NCBI GenBank assembly: GCA_027016675.1
Contig: JALUSH010000233.1
Location: 1-7,845, forward strand
Length of the DNA: 7,845 nucleotides
Direction of reading: 5' to 3'
DNA from: Thermodesulfovibrio sp.
GTDB lineage: Bacteria; Nitrospirota; Thermodesulfovibrionia; Thermodesulfovibrionales; JdFR-85
The position numbers and the translations under genes were made by a program. The notes under the pieces were generated by a model. The model did not search any database, was not told where the DNA came from, and saw only the letters and a list, made by a program, of their open reading frames with translations. Shown here piece after piece: positions 1 through 5,266 of the stretch. The first letter of the stretch is position 1, and every line of letters starts with the position of its first letter.

Positions 1-88
1 ATATATGTGTGGCTGAGATATTATGTTCTGAAGATATAAGTATTAATATTACTTTATCGAGTTATTAAAATAAAAAATCACTCTCATA

Positions 89-118
89 TTGACTCCTACG
101 ATTTAAAAGGATTATCAT
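89..118 (+). promoter_or_regulatory. Sigma-70-type promoter for the TauE operon
   Basis: TTGACT at 89-94 matches five of six bases of the -35 consensus. TATCAT at 113-118 matches five of six of the -10 consensus, and the spacer is 18 bases. Transcription would start near 125, leaving a leader of about 70 bases before the ATG at 195. It is the only good promoter-like pair seen in the AT-rich stretch upstream of the operon. In such AT-rich DNA a match of this quality can still arise by chance. Confidence 0.55.
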
Positions 119-156
119 AGCAGTCAGTTAATTTTTGAAACACAATCGTTGCAATA

Positions 157-168
157 TTAAACGTTTAA
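157..168. promoter_or_regulatory. 12-bp perfect palindrome in the TauE leader, possible operator
   Basis: TTAAACGTTTAA is a perfect 12-bp palindrome. It lies between the predicted transcription start (about 125) and the Shine-Dalgarno site (181), where a repressor could bind. No known regulator motif is recognised. Short AT-rich palindromes are common by chance, so the regulatory reading is an inference only. Confidence 0.2.
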
Positions 169-180
169 ATAGCTTTTCAA

Positions 181-186
181 AGGAGG
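181..186 (+). promoter_or_regulatory. Ribosome binding site fixing the TauE start
   Basis: AGGAGG ends 8 bases before the ATG at 195. This decides the start: the frame stays open upstream to a TTG at 135, but that codon has no Shine-Dalgarno sequence. The 20 extra residues it would add also precede a clear hydrophobic signal or first membrane segment. Confidence 0.85.
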
Positions 187-194
187 CTCTGAAG

Positions 195-1157
195 ATGTCT
201 AAGTCCTGGAGATGGTTCCTGGTATTCATTACTATGGTTCTTTTCAGTTCTTTATTTGTCTCGGCTGGCTTCTGTGAAGAGACCCAGGAGGTTGTACAGA
301 AGGGGTCCTCGATTGCCTGGTGGATGTGGCCGATAATACTTTTTATATTCACCTTTTTACTTGGAATTCTCGCGGTAGTTGCTGGAGTTGGTGGTGGAGT
401 GCTATTTGTTCCGATAGTGAGTAGTTTTTTTCCTTTTAATCTTGATTTTGTTAGAGGAGCAGGGCTTCTTGTTGCCCTTTCAGGAGCACTTTCAGCAGGT
501 CCGGGGCTTTTGAGAAGGGGGCTTGCAAATCTGAGACTTGCCCTGCCAATGGCGCTGATTGCTTCCACATGTTCCATCTTTGGTGCCATGGTAGGTCTTG
601 CACTTCCCACAAATGTGGTGCAGACCGCCCTGGGTGCAACCATTATTGCTATTGTGATTATCATGGCCACGGCTAAAAGGTCTGATTTCCCAGAGGTAAA
701 AAAGCCTGACACCCTTTCATCAGCACTGAAGATCTCGGGAATCTATTTTGAGGAATCACAGGGAAAAGAGATCAACTGGCAGATTCATCGCACACCCTTT
801 GGACTGCTTTTGTTTACCCTCATTGGATTCATGGCAGGAATGTTTGGTCTTGGTGCAGGCTGGGCCAATGTGCCTGTGCTGAATCTTCTGCTTGGTGCAC
901 CACTTAAGATCTCTGTTGCCACAAGTGTATTTCTCCTGTCCATCACTGATACCGCTGCTGCATGGGTCTATGTAAACAAAGGTGCTGTGCTTCCATTGAT
1001 TGCAGTTCCTTCTGTGGCTGGAATGATGCTTGGTACAAGGATTGGTGTTAAAATATTGGCAAAGGCAAAGCCCAAAGCTGTGAAATGGATAGTTGTAAGC
1101 TTTCTCTTTCTCGCAGGCCTGAGGGCTCTGCTAAAAGGCCTGGGAATATGGAGGTGA
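195..1157 (+). CDS. TauE/SafE-family anion exporter (sulfite exporter-like permease)
   Basis: This is a 320-residue inner-membrane protein of the TauE/SafE (formerly DUF81) family, whose studied members export sulfite, sulfoacetate or related organosulfur anions. A hydrophobic segment at residues 7-26 is either a signal peptide or an extra first helix. Two homologous halves follow. The first carries the glycine-rich GVGGGVLFVPIV motif (about 64-75) and the second carries GMFGLGAGWANVPVLNLLLG (about 215-234), each followed by a segment near an R/K-x-A or SVATS stretch, as is usual for the family. A hydrophilic loop at about 161-200 separates the halves. It is the first gene of a tight operon: its stop codon overlaps the Shine-Dalgarno site of the next gene. 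A small membrane partner and a Usp protein downstream fit the arrangement often seen with TauE genes. Family assignment is firm; the substrate is not known. Confidence 0.9.
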   Translation: MSKSWRWFLVFITMVLFSSLFVSAGFCEETQEVVQKGSSIAWWMWPIILFIFTFLLGILAVVAGVGGGVLFVPIVSSFFPFNLDFVRGAGLLVALSGALSAGPGLLRRGLANLRLALPMALIASTCSIFGAMVGLALPTNVVQTALGATIIAIVIIMATAKRSDFPEVKKPDTLSSALKISGIYFEESQGKEINWQIHRTPFGLLLFTLIGFMAGMFGLGAGWANVPVLNLLLGAPLKISVATSVFLLSITDTAAAWVYVNKGAVLPLIAVPSVAGMMLGTRIGVKILAKAKPKAVKWIVVSFLFLAGLRALLKGLGIWR

Positions 1158-1161
1158 TGGA

Positions 1162-1575
1162 ATGAGCAACGGAACAAGGCCTTCAGAAGAACAATTAAAA
1201 TATGCTTCTATTCTGCAGAAGGTTGGACTGAGCGGACTGGGAATCCTTATAATTGGTTTTTTCGTGTATGTTCTTGGACTGCTGCCCAATATCGTGCCAG
1301 TCAGTAAAATCCCTGAATACTGGAACCAGAGGGTTCATGAATTTGTTGAGAATACTGGAATGCCTACGGGCTGGAATTGGGTTCCCCTGTTGAACCATGG
1401 TGATGTGGTCAGTTTTCTTGGCATTGTAATCCTTTCTGCAGCTACAGTTATCTGTATGATTGCTGTTCTACCATCATTCGTGAAGAAAAAAGATACTCCC
1501 TATGTGGTGATACTCATAATCCAGATAATTGTACTGCTTCTTGCAGCAAGTGGAATGATAACAGGAGGGCACTGA
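1162..1575 (+). CDS. Small three-helix membrane protein, DUF1634-like TauE partner
   Basis: This 137-residue protein has three predicted membrane segments at about 22-42, 82-104 and 113-131. The connecting loop (about 43-80) is rich in aromatic residues, prolines and Asn (IPEYW, TGWNW), and a short basic turn KKKD lies at 108-111. No catalytic motif is visible. Its size, helix layout and position directly after a TauE/SafE gene resemble DUF1634 proteins, which commonly sit beside TauE genes. I assign it on layout and context rather than on a diagnostic motif. The start is well fixed: GGAGGTGAT, overlapping the upstream stop codon, lies just before the ATG. Four bases separate it from the exporter gene, so the two are almost certainly co-translated. 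A role as an accessory subunit of the exporter is an inference. Confidence 0.7.
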   Translation: MSNGTRPSEEQLKYASILQKVGLSGLGILIIGFFVYVLGLLPNIVPVSKIPEYWNQRVHEFVENTGMPTGWNWVPLLNHGDVVSFLGIVILSAATVICMIAVLPSFVKKKDTPYVVILIIQIIVLLLAASGMITGGH

Positions 1576-1576
1576 T

Positions 1577-2413
1577 ATGGCAAACACAGAGGTATGTCCA
1601 ATAACAGAAATAAAAAGCATACTCCTTGCCACTGACGGATCTGAGTTCAGCTCTGGAGCCGTAAGGGAGGCAATAAGATTTGCACAGAGATGCAACAGTA
1701 AGCTATATGTGATCTCTGTTGTAGAAACAAACCCAGAGTTTGAGATATATGGCCCTGAGGTGGTGGAGAAGATTGAAAAGCAGACAAGAGTTAGTCTTGA
1801 GAAGGTAAAAGAACAGGCAGATAAGGAAGGGGTAACCTGTGAAATTATAGCACACCGTGGAGAAAATGCCTCTGAGTTCATTATTAAAGAGGCAGAAAGG
1901 ATTAATGCAAATGTAATCATAATGGGCAGACGGGGAAGGTCCGGGATAAAAAGACTCATGATGGGAAGTGTAACGGCACTTGTTATAGGTGGTGCACCCT
2001 GTGATGTCTTTGTTGTTCCCCGTGCCGGGGAGCTAAGCTGTAGAAGGATTCTTGTTGCTACTGATGGCTCTGAATACAGTGAGAAAGCTGCCCGTGAGGC
2101 AATAGGTATAGCAAAGAGATGTGGTAGTACGGTCCTGGCAATCTCTGTAGCTGAAAAGGAGGAATATATCACACAGGCTGAAGAACATGTGAATGCTGTC
2201 AAGGAGATCGCAAGCTCTGAGGGTATAGAAATAGAGACCTTTACAGTGACAGGTACACCTTATGAAGCAATCACAACAACTGCCCAGATAAAAAAGGCTG
2301 ACCTTATAGTGGTGGGTACCCATGGAAGAACAGGATTGCAGAAGCTTTTGATGGGTTCAGTTGCTGAAAGGGTGATTGCCCTGTCTCCTTGTTCAGTGCT
2401 TGTTGTGAAATAG
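1577..2413 (+). CDS. Tandem two-domain universal stress protein (UspA family)
   Basis: This 278-residue cytoplasmic protein has two UspA domains, at about 12-148 and 156-278. Each begins with the first beta strand and the loop ILLATDGSE or ILVATDGSE. Each ends with a complete ATP-binding signature G-x2-G-x9-G-S: G117/G120/G130-S131 in the first domain and G247/G250/G260-S261 in the second. Both domains should therefore bind nucleotide, as in the UspFG/MJ0577-type subgroup. The single chain probably folds as the usual Usp dimer. AGGAGG at 1563-1568 lies 8 bases before the ATG, and the gene begins 1 base after the upstream stop, so it belongs to the TauE operon. Usp domains encoded with transporters are often thought to sense ATP or energy state for them; that role is inferred here. 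Confidence 0.92.
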   Translation: MANTEVCPITEIKSILLATDGSEFSSGAVREAIRFAQRCNSKLYVISVVETNPEFEIYGPEVVEKIEKQTRVSLEKVKEQADKEGVTCEIIAHRGENASEFIIKEAERINANVIIMGRRGRSGIKRLMMGSVTALVIGGAPCDVFVVPRAGELSCRRILVATDGSEYSEKAAREAIGIAKRCGSTVLAISVAEKEEYITQAEEHVNAVKEIASSEGIEIETFTVTGTPYEAITTTAQIKKADLIVVGTHGRTGLQKLLMGSVAERVIALSPCSVLVVK

Positions 2414-2440
2414 GACCATATGACGGATAGTTCTTTAATA

Positions 2441-2469
2441 GCCAAGAGGGGCATGGTGCCCTTCTTGGC
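2441..2469. terminator. Stem-loop between the two convergent operons, probable bidirectional terminator
   Basis: A 12-bp stem (GCCAAGAGGGGC with GCCCTTCTTGGC) closes a 5-base loop, ATGGT. It begins 27 bases after the Usp stop and ends 13 bases from the stop codon of the SLC13 gene on the other strand. In plus-strand RNA every position pairs, one of them as G-U. In minus-strand RNA the same position is an A-C mismatch, so the hairpin is better for the plus-strand operon. The following plus-strand sequence (GTGTTTGCCTTGTTT) is only moderately U-rich, so termination may be imperfect. Confidence 0.65.
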
Positions 2470-2482
2470 GTGTTTGCCTTGT

Positions 2483-4285
2483 TTATCCAGACAGTCCGTA
2501 AAATAAAGACATTGCACCTATCATTACAACAAGATAGAGAATGGTCATTACTGAGCCTGCCTTGAGATAATCCACAGTTTTGTAGCCACCTGGTCCCATG
2601 ATATAGGCGTTGACCTGATGGGTGGGCAGTACAAAGGTATTTGATGCAGCAACTGCCACTGTAAGGGCTGCCATACGAGGGTCTGCCCCTGCGCCCATAG
2701 CCATGTTAATCGCCAGTGGGACAAGCAAGACTGTGGCACCCACATTTGAGACAACAAGGGTAAAGATGGATGTCAATATGCCAATTACTGTAAGTAACAC
2801 CACAGGGGATACCTCACCAAGAAGGCTTAAAACCTGCTTTGCTATATACGCTGCGGTGCCTGTCTTTTCAACTGCCACTCCCAGTGGGATAAGCCCTCCA
2901 AGAAGAAAGACGGTTCTCCAGTCCACAGCATGATATGCCTCGTCAATGCTGAGAACCCCTGTAAGGATCATTCCCAGCGCACCTGTCATCAGCGCTACTG
3001 AGAGTTTAACCTGTCCTGATATAACAAGTACCAGTGCAATGGCAAAGCAGAACACAGCTGCCTTTGCCTTATGGGTCTTCATTACCTCTGCCTCAAAGGG
3101 CGTAATGAAGGTCAGGACATTTGAATCCTTCAATATGGCAAACTTTTCCAGAAGTCCATGTAGAAGGAGAATATCTCCAGATTGAAGCACCAGATCAGAC
3201 AGTCCTGCATAGTATATCCTGTCTCTTCTTCGTATTGCTACAGGATTAACCTGGTACTTTTCCCTGAAATGGATCTCCCTGAGAGTTTTACCTTCCAGTT
3301 CAGAACGGGGTGGTATAATTGCCTCTACAAGCCCTGCTGAAGTGGAAGAGAGTTCCTCCTCAAATGTTTCAAGTCTTTCCTTCATCTCCATACCAAAGTC
3401 TTCAGCAAACCTCTTCACATTGTCCACAGGACCAAGAACAGCAATATCATCACCAGGCGACAGTCTCATATTCCTTGTAGGGGCAAAGTATTTTCTCTCC
3501 TCTTTGTGCTTTGCGACGGCCACAACTGTGACGAGGTACTCTGACCGTATATTCATTTCCTCAAGGGTTTTTGAATCATTGTAAATCTCAGGTACTTTCA
3601 ATTCGTACAGACCATCAGCAGTGTAGTAGATCTTTCCAAAATCAATTAGTTGTTTGCTTTCTGTTTCTCCGCCCTTCGGCAATATAAAGCGACCAATAGT
3701 GATAAAGTATGCCAGTGCTGCTACCACAAGTGCAATACCAACAGGTGTTACATCGAACAGTCCAAAGGGTTTGAGCCCTTTGGGTGCCATCAGGTCATTA
3801 AGGAGAATCAATGGACTTGAGCCTACAAGAGTGAGACAGCCACCTATAATGCCAAGAAAACCCATTGGAATCAATACCCTTGAGGGAGAGATGTTGACCT
3901 TCTTACATACCCTCTGTGTGGCAGGAAGAAAAAGGGCCACAGCACCGATATTCTGCATGAAGGAAGATATTACCGCCACTGTTGCAGAAACAAAGGTTAT
4001 CAGCCTTGATTCGCTGTTGCCGGCAAGTTTTGTGATGGGTCTGGCCACCTTGTTCATAATGCCTGTCCTGTCAAGTCCTGCACCAATAATAATAACTGCA
4101 ATAATAGAGATAACAGCGTTACTGCTGAGTCCCATGAAAGCTTCCTCTCCACTGACAAGACCAAGCAGTGGAAGTGCTACCATTACAATAATGGCAACAA
4201 CATCAACCCTTACCCACTCAACAATGAAGAGAAATACTGCAGCTACAAGCACAGCCATAACCGTAATCATCTCAGGTGTTAGCAT
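2483..4285 (-). CDS. SLC13/DASS-family anion permease with two TrkA-C (RCK_C) domains
   Basis: This 600-residue inner-membrane transporter belongs to the divalent anion/Na+ symporter superfamily, whose members move sulfate, phosphate, thiosulfate or dicarboxylates. The N-terminal membrane half (about 1-202) contains a hairpin motif, ISSFMQNIGAVALFLP (about 106-121). A large cytoplasmic insert (about 203-400) holds two TrkA-C/RCK_C-like domains near 225-300 and 315-395; each has the family's 'L-x-GD-x-I-x-x-x-G' turn (SPGDDIAVLG, QSGDILLLHG). The C-terminal membrane half (about 405-598) has the matching motif VVSNVGATVLLVP (511-523) and the signature LPTHQVNAYIMGPGGY (553-568). The length is normal for RCK-containing members. 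AGGAGG (complement of 4293-4298) lies 7 bases before the ATG. The gene is 161 bases downstream of the Usp-like gene on the same strand. The likely substrate is sulfate or another sulfur oxyanion, but this is not proven by the sequence. Confidence 0.9.
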   Translation of the reverse strand: MLTPEMITVMAVLVAAVFLFIVEWVRVDVVAIIVMVALPLLGLVSGEEAFMGLSSNAVISIIAVIIIGAGLDRTGIMNKVARPITKLAGNSESRLITFVSATVAVISSFMQNIGAVALFLPATQRVCKKVNISPSRVLIPMGFLGIIGGCLTLVGSSPLILLNDLMAPKGLKPFGLFDVTPVGIALVVAALAYFITIGRFILPKGGETESKQLIDFGKIYYTADGLYELKVPEIYNDSKTLEEMNIRSEYLVTVVAVAKHKEERKYFAPTRNMRLSPGDDIAVLGPVDNVKRFAEDFGMEMKERLETFEEELSSTSAGLVEAIIPPRSELEGKTLREIHFREKYQVNPVAIRRRDRIYYAGLSDLVLQSGDILLLHGLLEKFAILKDSNVLTFITPFEAEVMKTHKAKAAVFCFAIALVLVISGQVKLSVALMTGALGMILTGVLSIDEAYHAVDWRTVFLLGGLIPLGVAVEKTGTAAYIAKQVLSLLGEVSPVVLLTVIGILTSIFTLVVSNVGATVLLVPLAINMAMGAGADPRMAALTVAVAASNTFVLPTHQVNAYIMGPGGYKTVDYLKAGSVMTILYLVVMIGAMSLFYGLSG

Positions 4286-4341
4286 CCATAATCCTCCTTT
4301 TTAAATTTTGTATAATCTAAAGTTCGCTTATCTCATAAAAA

Positions 4342-4351
4342 GATGATCATC
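4342..4351. repeat. 10-bp palindrome upstream of the SLC13 gene
   Basis: GATGATCATC is a perfect 10-bp palindrome 57 bases upstream of the SLC13 start codon. It could be an operator half-site pair, but no regulator is recognised and no clear sigma-70 promoter was found beside it. Confidence 0.15.
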
Positions 4352-4418
4352 ACACAGGGAAAGACAGCCGTTCATTTAAATAAAATCTGATAAAAATATT
4401 AAACTACAAGGCGGGGCT

Positions 4419-4440
4419 GGGGGTGGCATATGCCACCCCC
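4419..4440. repeat. 22-bp perfect GC-rich palindrome after the Usp-like gene
   Basis: GGGGGTGGCAT is followed directly by its exact complement ATGCCACCCCC. As RNA it forms a 9-bp, nearly all-GC stem with an AUAU loop. It begins 6 bases after the stop codon of the Usp-like gene and lies 133 bases before the SLC13 start. On the minus strand it is followed by AGCCCCGCCTTGTAG, with no immediate U-tract, so it is not a classic intrinsic terminator for that gene. A partial terminator or a 3'-end stabilising/processing hairpin that lowers expression of the downstream permease is plausible. A competing pairing is also possible between AAGGGGGG on its 5' side and CCCC-G-CCTT on its 3' side. Confidence 0.6.
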
Positions 4441-4446
4441 CTTTAT

Positions 4447-5100
4447 TCAGGATTCCTGAGCCAGACAGAAGACAGGTATGCTTGTTCTTTTTGTACTATT
4501 ACCTTCAATTACCTGTTCAGGTTCTGCCAGGACAAAGGAAACCCTTTTATGCTCCTTGTGTGCCTCTCGAATGGCACGATCAAAATCACCAAATTTTACA
4601 GAATGGTCAAAGTTCAATTGTTTTTCTAAAGCCCTGAGTTTAAATGTTTCAACAGCGGTTTCAGCACTTTTGCGGAGTTCTTCTTTTACCTTCTCATTAA
4701 GAAATGAAAACAGCCTTTTACCAACAGGAACAACATTTAGGGCAACAATATCATGGTTCATTCTCTCAGCCATACTTATTGCATAATGAACGAGTTTTTC
4801 AGAGAATCCTTCCTCGCCTCCCACAACAAGTATCTTCTTTCTTTCCTCCTGTCCTTTCTTGATCAATTCCCTTGCATATTCATGCTCACCTGCCTGTGCA
4901 AAAACTATGGCTTCTTCTGTTCTGTCATGTTTTTTCATGAAGGACTCGATTCTCTCATCTTTTACCTTTACAGCCTTTATCTCTTCCTTTGATTCCTTCA
5001 TTTCATTTAATATGTTTTGTGCTGTCTTGAAATCACCTGCCTCAGCAAAGGCAGCTGCTGCCATTGAATCCTCAAAATCTTTGATCAACCTTTTCATCAT
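4447..5100 (-). CDS. Degenerate Usp-like protein with N-terminal helical repeats
   Basis: This 217-residue, probably soluble protein has two parts. Residues 1-85 are predicted helical and contain two similar segments 49 residues apart, AAAFAEAGDFKTAQNIL (about 15-31) and AIVFAQAGEHEYARELI (64-80), with a charged Lys/Glu-rich linker between them. Residues 88-214 look like a Usp/Rossmann-type alpha/beta domain: a first strand KKILVVGGEE, then IVALNVVPV (118-126), a 'FGDFDRAI' segment (170-177) and a final strand IPVFCL. The G-x2-G-x9-G-S nucleotide signature present in the other Usp protein of this window is absent, so ATP binding is doubtful. Two ATGs are adjacent. AGGAGG (complement of 5104-5109) is only 3 bases from the first and 6 from the second, so translation may begin at 5097. 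The gene lies behind a sigma-54 promoter and before the SLC13 permease. Its function is unknown; a regulator of the permease is an inference. Confidence 0.75.
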   Translation of the reverse strand: MMKRLIKDFEDSMAAAAFAEAGDFKTAQNILNEMKESKEEIKAVKVKDERIESFMKKHDRTEEAIVFAQAGEHEYARELIKKGQEERKKILVVGGEEGFSEKLVHYAISMAERMNHDIVALNVVPVGKRLFSFLNEKVKEELRKSAETAVETFKLRALEKQLNFDHSVKFGDFDRAIREAHKEHKRVSFVLAEPEQVIEGNSTKRTSIPVFCLAQES

Positions 5101-5169
5101 ATACCTCCTTTAGTTTAGTGGTTTAGTAAATATTTGTATGCCTTTTGTAACCAACCTATTATTAAATAA

Positions 5170-5184
5170 GCAAATAGGATGCCA
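5170..5184 (-). promoter_or_regulatory. Sigma-54 (RpoN) -24/-12 promoter
   Basis: Read on the minus strand the sequence is TGGCATC-CTAT-TTGC, followed by TT. Compared with the consensus TGGCACG-N4-TTGC(A/T), the invariant GG and GC are present with the required 12-base register, and only two bases of the -24 box differ. The predicted start is near 5158, about 58 bases upstream of the Usp-like ATG. The position, directly downstream of a gene for a sigma-54 activator and upstream of a well-formed ribosome binding site, strongly supports function. Confidence 0.82.
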
Positions 5185-5190
5185 GAAGTG

Positions 5191-5203
5191 AAACGTACTG
5201 ATA
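5191..5203 (-). promoter_or_regulatory. Weak IHF-like site between enhancer and promoter
   Basis: The minus strand reads TATCAG-TACG-TTT, which differs at two positions from the IHF core WATCAA-N4-TTR. It lies at about -34 to -46 from the predicted start, between the sigma-54 promoter and the proposed enhancer, where IHF often bends DNA. The match alone is too weak to be convincing. Confidence 0.2.
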
Positions 5204-5247
5204 TTAAAGGAAAAACATAAAAGGCAGAGATTGGAGGAGATTTTTTA

Positions 5248-5264
5248 TGTTGCTATATGCAACA
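5248..5264. promoter_or_regulatory. Candidate enhancer (UAS) for the NtrC-family regulator
   Basis: TGTTGC-TATAT-GCAACA is a perfect 6-bp inverted repeat with a 5-base spacer, the same 17-bp geometry as the classic NtrC site. Its centre is about 98 bp upstream of the predicted sigma-54 start, within the usual enhancer distance. It begins 2 bases beyond the stop codon of the response regulator gene. It could instead be a weak hairpin ending that gene, but on the minus strand it is followed by ATAAAAAATC rather than a U-tract. Confidence 0.6.
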
Positions 5265-5266
5265 GG

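Noticed and set aside
10..24. TGGC followed by TTAT upstream of the TauE operon as a sigma-54 promoter
   Set aside because: The invariant GC of the -12 box is missing. A sigma-70-like pair at 89-118 explains the operon better.
38..54. AAGTA-N7-TACTT inverted repeat in the AT-rich left edge
   Set aside because: Only 5 bp per arm in very AT-rich DNA, with no U-tract and no gene visible to its left to terminate.
135..194. Upstream extension of the TauE frame to a TTG codon at 135
   Set aside because: There is no ribosome binding site before the TTG, whereas AGGAGG lies 8 bases before the ATG at 195. The 20 extra residues (MKHNRCNIKRLNSF...) would sit ahead of a natural signal or first-helix sequence.
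777..792. TGGCAGA-TTCA-TCGCA, a sigma-54-like -24/-12 match on the plus strand
   Set aside because: The GG/GC register is right, but it lies deep inside the TauE coding region. The next gene start is about 370 bases away and there is no nearby enhancer dyad, so chance is more likely.
1474..2202. Minus-strand open frame of 242 codons opposite the UspA gene
   Set aside because: It overlaps a gene with two intact Usp motifs. The translation has no recognisable domain and starts without a ribosome binding site.
3654..4304. Long plus-strand open frame of 216 codons opposite the SLC13 gene
   Set aside because: It is antisense to a clear membrane transporter. The translation is Thr/Ser/Ile/Pro-rich with no domain, as expected of a shadow frame.
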